The notes beneath the pieces were generated by a model, which was given only the letters and a program-made list of their open reading frames with translations, did not search any database and was not told the DNA's origin. Positions 1 to 9,033 of a stretch of DNA of 64,000 bases are shown one piece after another. The translations under genes were made by a program, and so were the position numbers. Numbering within the stretch: the stretch's first letter is position 1; each line of letters starts with the position of its first letter. Source of the DNA: Nocardioides ungokensis (GTDB taxonomy: Bacteria > Actinomycetota > Actinomycetes > Propionibacteriales > Nocardioidaceae); contig NZ_CP059164.1 of the NCBI RefSeq assembly GCF_013466985.1, positions 1,063,001 to 1,127,000 of the forward strand, read 5' to 3'.

Positions 1-2
1 CC

Positions 3-371
3 TCGCTGCGTCGGCTGCCCCTGACCGTCATGCACTGCTTCTGGGACGCCCAGGGGGCGACGTCGGGCGCCCACACGATCCCGGACTCCGCCGAGGGGTA
101 CGACGACCAGCGGCTGCTGCTGGCCGAGTCGGTCAGCGGGATGACCGAGAAGTTCCCCGACGTGCACGTGCACACCGAGCTGGCCCGCGGCCTCGCCGAC
201 GACTGCCTGGTCCGCGCCTCGGCGAGGATGGAGCTGGTGGTGGTGGGCTTCCACCACTCCGGCACCGTCTCGGGCCTGGTCTACGGCTCGGTGGCGTCGA
301 CCGTCCTGGAGCACGCCTCCTGCGTCGTGGCCGTGGTGCCCGAGCCCGAGCGGGCACGCGAGCCCGCCTGA
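3..371 (+). CDS. Universal stress protein, C-terminal part (truncated by window edge)
   Basis: The reading frame is open to the left edge of the window, so the N-terminus lies outside. The visible part is the C-terminal half of a UspA-like Rossmann domain. It has the nucleotide-binding glycine pattern (GFHHSGTVSGLVYGSVAST) followed by the closing strand CVVAVVPE. USP domains bind ATP or AMP and act in the cytoplasm under starvation or hypoxia. The gene converges on the CBS-domain gene with only 36 bases between them. A tandem-USP architecture is possible but cannot be seen. Confidence 0.85.
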   Translation, partial: SLRRLPLTVMHCFWDAQGATSGAHTIPDSAEGYDDQRLLLAESVSGMTEKFPDVHVHTELARGLADDCLVRASARMELVVVGFHHSGTVSGLVYGSVASTVLEHASCVVAVVPEPERAREPA

Positions 372-407
372 GCCTTGATCCACGCTGCCCGGCGTACTCG
401 CCGGGGG

Positions 408-893
408 TCAGGGTCGGCCGCCGCCACGCAGGTGCTGCCCGGCCACCATCGCGACGATGTCGGACCAGGTGACGACGCCGATCACCCGGCCGTCGTCGTC
501 CACGACGGGCAGCGCGTCGACGAGCTCGCACACCATCAGGGCGGCGGCCTCGCGCACCGGGGCGGCATGGTGGACGCGGGGCTGCCCGTGCGCGACGTGG
601 TCGGCGACGCGGTGGTGGCGCGAGCCGGTGGTCCCGAGCGCGGCGAGGACGTGCTCCGCGGACAGGAGGCCGCGGCAGGTCCGGTCGGGGTCCACGACGA
701 GGAGGTGGCGCAGCGCGGTCCGCAGGAACGCGTCCAGCGCGACCGAGAGGTCGGCGTCGGAGCGGATCGCCACGATCCGGCGCGACATGATGTCGGCGAC
801 GAGGGTCTCCCGGGGCTCCGCGTGCGGCTCCGGCTCCGCCGAGGGGTGCAGCTGTTCCACCACAGGCACAGGGTGTGGCCCCGCGGCGCGCAC
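408..893 (-). CDS. CBS domain pair protein
   Basis: A 161-residue protein made of two CBS motifs, roughly residues 33-90 (starting VADIMSRRIVAIRSD) and 95-155 (ending DDDGRVIGVVTWSDIVAM). CBS pairs bind adenosyl ligands and usually regulate a partner protein. Here there is no fused effector domain, so it is a stand-alone regulator of unknown target. The start is GTG at 893. It follows the YchJ-like gene by 16 bases on the same strand, so the two probably form an operon. The first 30 residues are proline-rich and look disordered. Confidence 0.8.
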   Translation of the reverse strand: MRAAGPHPVPVVEQLHPSAEPEPHAEPRETLVADIMSRRIVAIRSDADLSVALDAFLRTALRHLLVVDPDRTCRGLLSAEHVLAALGTTGSRHHRVADHVAHGQPRVHHAAPVREAAALMVCELVDALPVVDDDGRVIGVVTWSDIVAMVAGQHLRGGGRP

Positions 894-909
894 CCGGCAG
901 AGGAGAAGG

Positions 910-1338
910 TCACCTCGGGCCAGGTCGCCCCGGGGGCAGGTCCTCCGCCCGGCCGTCGACGTAGACCCAACGGCCCGCTCGACGCTCGAAGGTGCTGGTC
1001 TCGTGGAGGACGCCCGGGCCGCGCGGCGTCTCGTAGTGGGCCTCGAACTCGACCGTGCCGTGCGCGTCGCCGGGGCCGCCCGCCTCGGTGCGCAGGACCA
1101 TCAGCCGGACCCAGGCCAGGGCGGGGTCGCCCGTGAGGTCGTCGGGTCGGGTGCGGGGGTGCCAGGTGCGGAAGACGTGGTCGAGGTGGCCCAGCGCGTA
1201 GGCCGCGTAGCGGGAGCGCATCAGCTCCTCGGCGGTCGTGGCCTGCTCGGCACAGCGGTGCAGGCGACCGCAGCACGCGTCGTACGCCTCCCCGCTGCCG
1301 CAGGGGCAGGACTGCTGGAGCGGTTGCTGCAGGGGCAC
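910..1338 (-). CDS. YchJ-like (UPF0225) SEC-C motif protein
   Basis: A 142-residue protein with an N-terminal zinc-binding SEC-C motif (CPCGSGEAYDACC, residues 11-23) followed by the YchJ-type NTF2-like domain (RSRYAAYALGHLDHVFRTWH and the closing GRWVYVDG). This order is characteristic of the UPF0225/YchJ family. The molecular function of the family is not established; the SEC-C motif binds zinc. The start is ATG at 1338. It is the first gene of a probable two-gene operon with the downstream CBS protein. Confidence 0.85.
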   Translation of the reverse strand: MPLQQPLQQSCPCGSGEAYDACCGRLHRCAEQATTAEELMRSRYAAYALGHLDHVFRTWHPRTRPDDLTGDPALAWVRLMVLRTEAGGPGDAHGTVEFEAHYETPRGPGVLHETSTFERRAGRWVYVDGRAEDLPPGRPGPR

Positions 1339-1408
1339 CCGGGCACCGTAACGCGCGTGTCACCCGCGTGGTTGTCCGCGTGGTTGTCGAAGTGGCCCTG
1401 TTGTCCGC

Positions 1409-2814
1409 GTGAGTAGCGTCGATGTCGTGACCTCAGCTCCACGACCTCCACCGTCGGCGAACTCAAGGCGTCCGGGCACCAGCAGAAGACGCTGCGCCAC
1501 GAGATCCGCGACAACCTCCTGGCAGCACTGCGGGAGGGGCGTGATCCATGGCCGGGCCTGCACGGCTTCGAGGACACCGTGATCCCGCAGCTCGAGCGTG
1601 CACTCATCGCCGGGCACGACGTGGTGCTGCTCGGCGAGCGCGGCCAGGGCAAGACCCGGCTGCTGCGCACCCTCGTCGGGCTGCTGGACGAGTGGACCCC
1701 GGTCATCGAGGGCAGCGAGCTCGGCGAGCACCCCTTCGAGCCGGTCACCCACGCCTCGCAGCGCCGGGCCCGGGAGCTCGGCGACGCGCTGCCCGTCGCC
1801 TGGCGGCACCGCGACGAGAGGTACGCCGAGAAGCTCGCGACCCCCGACACCTCGGTGGCCGACCTGATCGGCGACGTCGACCCGATGAAGGTGGCCGAGG
1901 GGCGCTCGCTGGGTGACCCCGAGACGATCCACTTCGGCCTGATCCCACGCAGCCACCGCGGCATCGTGGCGATCAACGAGCTGCCCGACCTCGCGGAGCG
2001 GATCCAGGTGGCGATGCTCAACGTGATGGAGGAGCGCGACATCCAGATCCGCGGCTACGTGCTGCGGCTGCCGCTGGACGTCCTGGTCGTCGCCAGCGCC
2101 AACCCCGAGGACTACACCAACCGGGGCCGGATCATCACGCCGCTCAAGGACCGGTTCGGCGCCGAGATCCGCACCCACTACCCGACCGAGCTCGACGACG
2201 AGGTCGCGGTCATCCGGCAGGAGGCGACCCTGGTCGCCGACGTCCCGGACCACCTCGTGGAGGTCCTCGCCCGCTTCACCCGGGCGCTGCGCGAGTCCAG
2301 CGCGGTCGACCAGCGTTCCGGCGTCTCGGCGCGGTTCGCGATCGCCGGCGCCGAGACGATCGCCGCCGCCGCGCTGCACCGCGCCACCTCGCAGGGCGAG
2401 GACGTGGCCGTGGCGCGGCCGGTCGACCTCGAGACCGCGGTGGAGGTGCTCGGCGGCAAGATCGAGTTCGAGACGGGCGAGGAGGGCCGCGAGCGGGAGA
2501 TCCTCGAGCACCTGCTGCGCACCGCGACGGCCGAGACCGTGCGGGGGCACTTCCGGGGCCTCGACTTCGCGGTGCTCGTCAGCGCGATCGAGAACGGCTC
2601 CATGGTCACCACCGGTGAGCAGGTCGCGGCGCGGGACTTCCTCACCGGGCTGCCGGTGCTGGGGGAGTCCGAGCTCTACGACGACATCTGCGACCGCCTC
2701 GGTGCGACCAACGACGGGCAGCGGGCCGGGGCCATCGAGCTGGCCCTCGAGGGCCTCTACCTGGCCCGCAAGGTCAGCAAGGAGACCGGAGGCGGGGAGA
2801 CGGTCTATGGCTAG
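1409..2814 (+). CDS. MoxR-type AAA+ ATPase (Mg-chelatase-like, Rv0958-like), N-terminal frameshift
   Basis: AAA+ ATPase of the chelatase I/MoxR clade, with Walker A GERGQGKT, Walker B GIVAINELPDLAERIQ and the sensor segment VVASANPEDYTNRG. The frame stays coding upstream of the GTG at 1579 (EIRDNLLAALREGRDPWPG) but reaches a stop at 1414-1416 without a start codon. A one-base indel near 1428-1440 would join it to GTG 1409 (or 1427), giving about 468 residues, close to M. tuberculosis Rv0958. Its stop overlaps the start of the VWA gene by 8 bases. Such pairs act as ATP-driven chaperones that remodel partners or insert metals; the substrate here is unknown. Confidence 0.8.
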
Positions 2815-4843
2815 ACACGTGCACCGCTCCCGCTACGGCCGGTACGACGGCGGGCCGGACCCGCTCGCGCCGCCGGTCGACCTCGCCGAGGCGCTGGACG
2901 CGATCGGTGAGGACGTGATGGCCGGCTACTCCCCGGAGCGCGCCATGCGGGAGTTCCTGCGTCGGGGCGGGCGCGACCAGACCGGGCTCGACGACCTGGC
3001 CCGCCGGGTGGCGGAGCGGCGTCGCGAGCTGCTGCAGCGGCACAACCTCGACGGCACCCTGGAGGAGGTCCGCGAGCTCCTCGAGCGGGCCCTGCTCGAG
3101 GAGCGCAAGCAGCTGGCCCGCGACATCGACATGGACGACGCGGACCGGGCGTTCCGCGAGATGCAGCTGGAGAACCTCCCCTCCTCGACCGCGGCCGCCG
3201 TCAGCGAGCTGTCGGACTACGACTGGTCCTCGCGTCAGGCCCGCGAGGACTACGAGCGGATCAAGGACCTGCTCGGGCGGGAGATGCTCGACCAGCGCTT
3301 CGCCGGCATGAAGCAGGCTCTCGAGAACGCCACCGACGAGGACCGCGCCGCCATCAACGAGATGCTGGGCGACCTCAACGAGCTCCTGGACAAGCACCGC
3401 CGCGGCGTGGACACCCAGGAGGACTTCGAGCAGTTCATGGACAAGCACGGGGACTTCTTCCCCGAGCGCCCCCGCAACGTCGAGGAGCTGCTCGACTCCC
3501 TGGCCCAGCGGGCGGCGGCCGCCCAGCGGATGCGCAACTCGATGACCCAGGAGCAGCGCGACGAGCTCGACGCGCTCGCGGCCCAGGCCTTCGGCTCGCC
3601 CGAGCTGATGCAGTCGCTGGGGGAGCTCGACGCCAACCTCCAGGCGCTGCGGCCGGGCGAGGACTGGGGCGGCTCGGAGCGCATGGACGGGCAGGAGGGG
3701 CTGGGCCTCGGCGACGGGACCGGCGTCTTCCAGGACCTCGCCGACCTCGACGACCTCTCCGAGCAGCTCTCGCAGTCCTACGGCGGTGCCCGGATGGACG
3801 ACCTCGACCTCGACAAGCTCGCGCGCCAGCTCGGGGACGACGCCGCGGTGGACGCACGCACCCTCCAGCAGCTCGAGCAGGCGCTGCGCGACACCGGTTA
3901 CATGAAGCGCGGCTCCGACGGGCAGCTGCGGCTGAGCCCCAAGGCGATGCGCCAGCTCGGCAAGGCGCTGCTGCGCGACGTGGCACAGCGCATGAGCGGC
4001 CGCCAGGGCCAGCGCGACCTGCGCCACGCGGGCGCGGCGGGGGAGCTGTCCGGGGCGACGCGGGAGTGGGCGTTCGGCGACACCGAGCCGTGGGACGTCA
4101 CCCGGACGGTGACCAACGCCGTACGCCGTACCGTCGCCGAGGGGCGCGACGCCCGGGGAGGGGTGCGGCTGGAGATCGGTGACGTCGAGGTCACCGAGAC
4201 CGAGGCCCGCACCCAGGCCGCGGTGGCGCTGCTGGTCGACACGTCGTTCTCGATGGCGATGGACGGTCGGTGGGTGCCGATGAAGCGCACCGCACTGGCG
4301 CTGCACACGCTGATCCGCTCGCGCTTCCGCGGCGACCACCTCCAGCTGATCGGCTTCGGCCGGCACGCGGAGGTCATGGAGATCGAGCAGCTCACCGCGC
4401 TGGACGCGATGTGGGACAAGGGCACCAACCTCCACCACGCCCTGCTGCTCGCCAACCGGCACTTCCGCAAGCACCCCAACGCCCAGCCGGTGCTGCTGAT
4501 CGTCACCGACGGCGAGCCGACCTCCCACCTCGAGCCGGACGGCGAGGTCTACTTCTCCTACCCGCCGCACCCGCTGACGGTGGCCTACGCCGTCAAGGAG
4601 CTCGACAACTCGGGCCGTCTCGGCGCGCAGACGACGTTCTTCCGCCTCGGCGAGGACCCGGGTCTCGCCCGCTTCATCGACTCCATGGCGAAGCGGGTCG
4701 ACGGGCGCGTCGTCGCCCCCGAGCTCGACGACCTCGGTGCGGCCGTGGTCGGCTCCTACCTCGGCTCGCGTGCCCGCGGCTCGGGGCTGGGCGGCGGCTA
4801 CGACGACTGGTTCGGCGGCCGCGGCTTCTGGGTCGGCGACTGA
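2807..4843 (+). CDS. VWA domain protein, partner of the MoxR-type ATPase (Rv0959-like)
   Basis: A 678-residue acidic, helical protein ending in a von Willebrand A domain from about residue 470. The MIDAS motif is DTSFSM, followed by LIGFGRHAEVME and the strand VLLIVTDGEPTSH. The central part (residues 80-400) is rich in Glu, Asp, Leu and Arg and probably coiled coil. ATG 2807 sits inside the end of the ATPase gene (ATGGCTAG overlap), so the two are translationally coupled. In chelatase-like systems the VWA subunit docks the AAA ring on its target. The frame is intact over 2 kb, unlike many neighbours. Confidence 0.88.
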   Translation: MARHVHRSRYGRYDGGPDPLAPPVDLAEALDAIGEDVMAGYSPERAMREFLRRGGRDQTGLDDLARRVAERRRELLQRHNLDGTLEEVRELLERALLEERKQLARDIDMDDADRAFREMQLENLPSSTAAAVSELSDYDWSSRQAREDYERIKDLLGREMLDQRFAGMKQALENATDEDRAAINEMLGDLNELLDKHRRGVDTQEDFEQFMDKHGDFFPERPRNVEELLDSLAQRAAAAQRMRNSMTQEQRDELDALAAQAFGSPELMQSLGELDANLQALRPGEDWGGSERMDGQEGLGLGDGTGVFQDLADLDDLSEQLSQSYGGARMDDLDLDKLARQLGDDAAVDARTLQQLEQALRDTGYMKRGSDGQLRLSPKAMRQLGKALLRDVAQRMSGRQGQRDLRHAGAAGELSGATREWAFGDTEPWDVTRTVTNAVRRTVAEGRDARGGVRLEIGDVEVTETEARTQAAVALLVDTSFSMAMDGRWVPMKRTALALHTLIRSRFRGDHLQLIGFGRHAEVMEIEQLTALDAMWDKGTNLHHALLLANRHFRKHPNAQPVLLIVTDGEPTSHLEPDGEVYFSYPPHPLTVAYAVKELDNSGRLGAQTTFFRLGEDPGLARFIDSMAKRVDGRVVAPELDDLGAAVVGSYLGSRARGSGLGGGYDDWFGGRGFWVGD

Positions 4844-4849
4844 CCGCTT

Positions 4850-4933
4850 GTTGAGTTGGGCTTCGTTCGGCTGCCAGTTGGGCCTGGTTCCGGACTCCGG
4901 CCCGACTCACGACCGAATCAGGCCCAGCTCAAC
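4850..4933. terminator. Long imperfect inverted repeat between convergent genes
   Basis: GTTGAGTTGGGC at 4850-4861 pairs with GCCCAGCTCAAC at 4922-4933 (11 of 12 positions). An inner pair brackets AGTTGGGCC and GGCCCGACT. It lies between the VWA gene and the end of the oppositely oriented BtuF-like gene, which it slightly overlaps. A bidirectional terminator is the simplest reading. No T-tract is visible. Confidence 0.5.
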
Positions 4934-5773
4934 GGTGCAGGATCGCGGCCAGCTCCTCGACGCCGTCGACCAGACGGGTGCCGGGTCGTGCCCAGGCGGC
5001 GTTGGCGTCGACGGGATGCACGGGGACGCCCGGCGGCAGCACGCCGGAGGCCACCAGCTCGTCGGCCAGGACCGTGGCCCCCGCCAGGTTGTAGCCGCAC
5101 GGCGCCACGACGACGACCTCGGGCGACGCCGCGTGCACGGCCTCCCAGGTGACCCGCTCGGACTTCGCACCGGCCTTCCCGAGCAGCGGCTCACCCCCGC
5201 GGCCTCGATCATCTCGGGCACCCAGTGACCGGGCGCGAACGGCGGGTCGGTCCACTCCAGGAGCATCACCCGCGGGCGGGGCCGGCCGGCGACGCGTCGG
5301 CGTACGCCGTCCAGCCGGGCGCACAGCGAGTCGACCAGGGCCGCCGCCTCGGCCTCGTGGCCGGTCGCCCGGCCGAGGGTCCGGATCGAGGCGTGCACCT
5401 CGTCGATCGTGTGCGGGTCGATGGTGAGCACCTCGGCGGTGCAGCCGAGGTGGGCCAGCGCGTCGTCGACCACCGACACGTCGACGGCGCAGACGGCGCA
5501 CAGGTCCTGGGTCACCACCAGATCGGCGTCCAGGCCCGCCAGCGCGCCCTCGTCGAGGTGGTAGAGGTCCTCGCCACGCGCCATCGCCGAGGTCACGAAG
5601 GAGTCGATCTCCGACGGCGTCAGCCCCTCGGGCATCGCCGAGGTCGACACGATGCTCCGGCTGCGCGCCTCGGCCGGGTGGTCGCACTCGAACGTCACCC
5701 CCACGACGTCCGGCCCGGCTCCGATCGCGAACAGGATCTCGGTGGTCGAGGGCAACAAGGAGACGATCCGCAC
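4929..5773 (-). CDS. BtuF-like cobalamin-binding periplasmic-fold protein, frameshifted
   Basis: Class III solute-binding protein fold of the BtuF/FepB type. It begins MRIVSLLPSTTEILFAIGAG, has the hinge-side motif DLVVTQDLCAVCAVD and ends VDGVEELAAILHR. No signal peptide or lipobox is evident, so it may be a cytoplasmic cobalamin-binding relative rather than a transporter subunit, and no permease or ATPase is adjacent. The frame breaks at the run of five C at 5194-5198 (after PEMIEAAG); the C-terminal part continues in another frame (GKAGAKSERVTWEAVH) to the stop at 4929. A single-base loss explains this. Confidence 0.75.
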
Positions 5774-5852
5774 CCCCTCACCCTAGGAGTCGTGCGGTCC
5801 AGCGTGCGCCCGGGCGCACCCTCACCCGCACGACGCCTCATAGGATCGCGCG

Positions 5853-6632
5853 GTGGCCGACCCGACGCTGAGCGTGACCCTGCTGCTCGGGCTGGCGGCT
5901 CTGGCGGCCGGGTTCGTGGACGCGGTCGTCGGCGGGGGCGGGCTCATCCAGCTGCCCGCTGTCCTGCTCGGCCTGCCCGGCGCGTCACCGGTGCAGGTGC
6001 TGGCGACCAACAAGCTGGCGTCGATCTGCGGCACCACGATGAGCAGCGCGACGTACTACCGGCGGGTCCGTCCGGACCCGCGGACGTTCGGCCCGCTGAT
6101 GCTGCTGGCGTTCACCGGCTCGGTCCTCGGGGCGCTGGTCGCCTCGCACATCCCGAGCTCGGCGTTCGACCCCATCGTGCTGGTGGCGCTCGTGGTCGTG
6201 GGCGCCTACGTGCTCTTCCGGCCCACGCTCGGCGAGGCGACCGCGCTGCGGTTCTCGGGGCACCGGCACACGCTGGCGGCGATGCTCACCGGCCTCGGGG
6301 TCGGCTTCTACGACGGCGCGCTCGGCCCCGGAACGGGCAGCTTCTTCGTGTTCACCCTCGTCGGCCTGCTCGGCTACAGCTTCCTGGAGGCGTCGGCCAA
6401 GGCCCGCCTCGCCAACTGGGCCACCAACGCCGCGGCCCTGTGCGTCTTCATCCCGCAGGGAGCGGTGCTGTGGAAGATCGGCCTGGTCATGGGGCTGTGC
6501 AACCTCGCCGGCGGCTACGTCGGAGCGCGTACGGCGGTCTCCCGCGGCACCCGCTTCGTCCGGATCTTCTTCATCCTGGTCGTCTCGGCGTTCATCGTCC
6601 GGATCGGCGGCGACCTGGTGGGACTCTGGTGA
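5853..6632 (+). CDS. TSUP family (TauE/SafE) membrane exporter
   Basis: A 259-residue polytopic membrane protein of the TSUP family. It has the N-terminal glycine-rich motif GFVDAVVGGGGLIQLP, the conserved NKLASICGTT loop and the second half-repeat GFYDGALGPGTGSFFVF. About eight hydrophobic segments are visible. The family exports sulfite, organosulfonates or related anions; the substrate here is not predictable. The start is GTG at 5853. Its stop lies in the first unit of an 11-bp tandem repeat that runs into the next gene. Confidence 0.85.
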   Translation: MADPTLSVTLLLGLAALAAGFVDAVVGGGGLIQLPAVLLGLPGASPVQVLATNKLASICGTTMSSATYYRRVRPDPRTFGPLMLLAFTGSVLGALVASHIPSSAFDPIVLVALVVVGAYVLFRPTLGEATALRFSGHRHTLAAMLTGLGVGFYDGALGPGTGSFFVFTLVGLLGYSFLEASAKARLANWATNAAALCVFIPQGAVLWKIGLVMGLCNLAGGYVGARTAVSRGTRFVRIFFILVVSAFIVRIGGDLVGLW

Positions 6633-6662
6633 GGACCTGGTGAGGACCTGGTGAGGACCTGG
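6630..6662 (+). repeat. Three tandem copies of an 11-bp unit (TGAGGACCTGG)
   Basis: Perfect units occupy 6630-6640, 6641-6651 and 6652-6662. The first supplies the TGA stop of the TSUP gene. A GTG codon spans each unit boundary, and the last of these (6662) is the likely start of YigZ. The array probably arose by slippage and spaces the two genes. Confidence 0.85.
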
Positions 6663-7291
6663 TGACGGACTCCTACCTGATCGTCGCGCGCGACGGCGAG
6701 GTCGAGATCGAGGTCAAGCGGTCCCGGTTCCTGTGCACGATCGCCCGGGTCGAGGACGAGGCTGCCGCCCGCGCGGTCGTGGACCGGCTGCGCAAGCAGC
6801 ACTGGGACGCGCGGCACCACTGCTCTGCGTTCGTCCTCGGCCCGGACGGCACGGTGGAGCGCTCCAGCGACGACGGCGAGCCCGCCGGGACCGCCGGGGC
6901 CCCGATGCTGGAGGTGCTGCGCGGCCGCGAGGTGAGCGACGTGGTCGCGGTGGTGACCCGGTGGTTCGGGGGCACGCTGCTCGGCGCCGGCGGGCTGGTC
7001 CGGGCCTACGGAGACGCGGTCCGCGCCGGCCTCGACGCCACGGGCACGCTGCGGCGCGACCTCGTGCGCGAGCTGACCCTCGAGGTCGGGCACGCCGATG
7101 CCGGCCGGGTCGAGAGCGAGCTGCGTGCCCGCGGGGTGGCCGTCCTCGACACGGCGTACGCCGCCACCGTGACGCTGCTCCTGGGCACGCCCCCGGCCGA
7201 GGTCGACCGCCTCCACGCCCTGGTCGCGGAGCTGACCGGCGGCACCGCGACCGCCGTGCCGGCGGGGGAGCGCTGGGTCGACCGGACCTGA
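6662..7291 (+). CDS. YigZ family (IMPACT N-terminal domain) protein
   Basis: A 209-residue protein of the YigZ/UPF0029 family. The IMPACT domain fills residues 1-125 with signatures DDGEPAGTAGAPML and VTRWFGGTLLGAGGLVRAYG, followed by a ferredoxin-like C-terminal domain. The family is related to the eukaryotic translation regulator IMPACT, but its bacterial role is not settled. The GTG start at 6662 is the last of several in the tandem repeat. It lies 30 bases after the TSUP stop. Confidence 0.85.
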   Translation: MTDSYLIVARDGEVEIEVKRSRFLCTIARVEDEAAARAVVDRLRKQHWDARHHCSAFVLGPDGTVERSSDDGEPAGTAGAPMLEVLRGREVSDVVAVVTRWFGGTLLGAGGLVRAYGDAVRAGLDATGTLRRDLVRELTLEVGHADAGRVESELRARGVAVLDTAYAATVTLLLGTPPAEVDRLHALVAELTGGTATAVPAGERWVDRT

Positions 7292-7315
7292 CGATCCGGG
7301 CGTAGCCTCGGCACC

Positions 7316-7698
7316 ATGAGCATCCCTGTCGACGTGGCCGACCTGGCGAAGGCGCTGACCGACTTCGGCGCGGGCTACCTGCTGACCTCCTCGGCCGAGG
7401 GCCGGGTGAAGGCGGTCACCGTCGAGCCTGGTGTCGAGGACGGGGTGGTGGTCGTGCCCGGACCCGGCAAGGGGTCCACGGCCAACATCGCCGTCAACCC
7501 CGACGTCACGCTGCTCTTCCCTCCGCGTGAGCACCACGGCTTCACCCTGCTCGTCGACGGCACGGCCACCGTCGAGGGCGGCCCCGACGGCACGGCACGG
7601 ATCACGCCGGCCACGGCGGTCCTGCACCGGCCCGCCTCCCACGCCGACGGGCCGGGGCGGGCGCCTGCGGGCAGGACTGCCGCTCGATCGACGGATGA
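7316..7698 (+). CDS. Pyridoxamine 5'-phosphate oxidase-fold protein, frameshifted near its end
   Basis: A small split-barrel flavin- or F420-type protein: MSIPVDVADLAKALTDFGAG, VVVVPGPGKGSTANIAVNPD and LLFPPREHHGFTLLVDGTAT. The uninterrupted frame runs on without a sensible end. Shifting at the GGCCGGGGCGGG stretch (about 7649-7661) gives the family-typical tail ACGQDCRSIDG and a TGA at 7696-7698. That TGA overlaps the next start by ATGA, which strongly supports the correction. Corrected length is about 127 residues. Confidence 0.75.
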
Positions 7699-8453
7699 CG
7701 GCGTCCACAGCGCGGTTCTGGATCAGCGCGTTCCTCGACCTCGCACCCGAGGAGCACGAGCGCGCCGTGGCCTTCTGGCAGGGAGTGACCGGTTACGACC
7801 TGTCGCCCCCGCGTGGTGAGCACGACGAGCTCGCGACGCTGGTGCCGCCGGTGGGCGATGACTTCCTGCGCGTTCAGCGCCTCGGCGACGGCCCCTCCCG
7901 GATCCACCTCGACCTGCACGTGGACGACCCGGCCGGCGCTGCCGTCGGCGCGGAGCGGTTGGGCGCGCGTGTCGTGGCCCGCCCCGAGCAGGGGTACGTC
8001 GTGCTCGAGTCCCCGGGCGGGCTCACCTTCTGCTTCGTCCGAGAGCGCTCCTCGAGCCGCCCCCGGCCGTTGACGTGGCCGGGCGGGCACAGCTCCTACG
8101 TCGACCAGGTCTGCCTCGACATCCCCTCGTCGCTGCACGAGGCGGAGTGCTCGTTCTGGGAGGCGCTGACCGGCCTGCCGCGGGTCGACCGGATCCGCAC
8201 CGACGAGTTCTCCCGGCTGACCGGGGAGGACCGTGGCGCCCTCCAGATCCTGCTGCAGCGTCTCGACGAGGACCACGGCCGCGTGCGCGCGCACCTCGAC
8301 CTCGCCACGACCGACCGGGCCGCCGAGACGGCTCGCCACCGGGAGCTCGGCGCCCGGGTCCTCGCGGACTTCGAGCGCGGCTGGACCGTGCTCGCCGCAC
8401 CTGCCGGTGCGGCGTACTGCATCACCGACCGGCGTCCCGACCTCGCGCCGTGA
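7695..8453 (+). CDS. Two-domain VOC (glyoxalase-fold) protein
   Basis: A 252-residue protein with two VOC modules. The first is RFWISAFLDLAPEEHERAVA to SPGGLTFCFVRE and the second is YVDQVCLDIPSSLHEAECSF to AGAAYCITD. Many such tandem VOC proteins in actinomycetes are uncharacterised. The metal ligands of true glyoxalases are not clearly conserved, so no reaction is assigned. ATG 7695 overlaps the corrected PPOX stop (ATGA), so it is co-translated. Confidence 0.8.
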   Translation: MTASTARFWISAFLDLAPEEHERAVAFWQGVTGYDLSPPRGEHDELATLVPPVGDDFLRVQRLGDGPSRIHLDLHVDDPAGAAVGAERLGARVVARPEQGYVVLESPGGLTFCFVRERSSSRPRPLTWPGGHSSYVDQVCLDIPSSLHEAECSFWEALTGLPRVDRIRTDEFSRLTGEDRGALQILLQRLDEDHGRVRAHLDLATTDRAAETARHRELGARVLADFERGWTVLAAPAGAAYCITDRRPDLAP

Positions 8454-8499
8454 ACCAACTCGGTGGCCCGGGGCGGCGAGTCACCCCTAGCGTGGCCGC

Positions 8500-9033
8500 A
8501 TGACGACCGTGCCAGCTGCTCCCGACCGCGTCGACCCGCCCCTGGCGAGCGGCGAGCGGGCCACCCTCGTCGGGTTCCTCGACTACCACCGGGACACCCT
8601 GCGGGCGAAGACCGCCGGGCTCGACGCCGAGCAGCTGGCCGCCACCCTGGCCCCGTCGACCATGACGCTCGGGGGGATGCTCAAGCACCTGGCGTTCGTC
8701 GAGCACTGGTGGTTCGAGTGCGTCTTCCTCGGCCGGGAGTACGCCGAGCCGTGGGCCTCGGTGGACTGGAAGGCCGACGCCGACTGGGACTGGCACAGCG
8801 CCGTGAACGACACTCCGGAGGAGCTTCGGGCCATGCTCGACCGGGCGTGCGCGGCGTCCGACGCGGTGGTGGCCGGGGCCGCGGACCTCGGTGCGCTGTC
8901 CCAGCGCGCCGGCCGCACGGGCGACCGGTTCAGCCTGCGCTGGATCCTGGCCCACATGGTCGAGGAGTACGCCCGCCACAACGGCCACGCCGACCTGATC
9001 CGCGAGTCGATCGACGGGGAGACCGGCGAGTGA
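8500..9033 (+). CDS. DinB/DUF664 family protein
   Basis: A 177-residue four-helix-bundle protein of the DinB superfamily. Helix 2 carries MLKHLAFVEHWWF. The C-terminal helix carries the metal-binding HMVEEYARHNGHADLIRE pattern. These proteins are putative metal-dependent thiol or mycothiol transferases, and mycothiol is expected in this organism because mca is present. Its stop overlaps the GTG of the next gene by 4 bases. Confidence 0.85.
   Translation: MTTVPAAPDRVDPPLASGERATLVGFLDYHRDTLRAKTAGLDAEQLAATLAPSTMTLGGMLKHLAFVEHWWFECVFLGREYAEPWASVDWKADADWDWHSAVNDTPEELRAMLDRACAASDAVVAGAADLGALSQRAGRTGDRFSLRWILAHMVEEYARHNGHADLIRESIDGETGE

Noticed and set aside
2774..4570. A - strand open frame of 598 codons
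   Set aside because: Shadow of the VWA gene, with runs of Leu/Val/Glu produced by reversed acidic codons.
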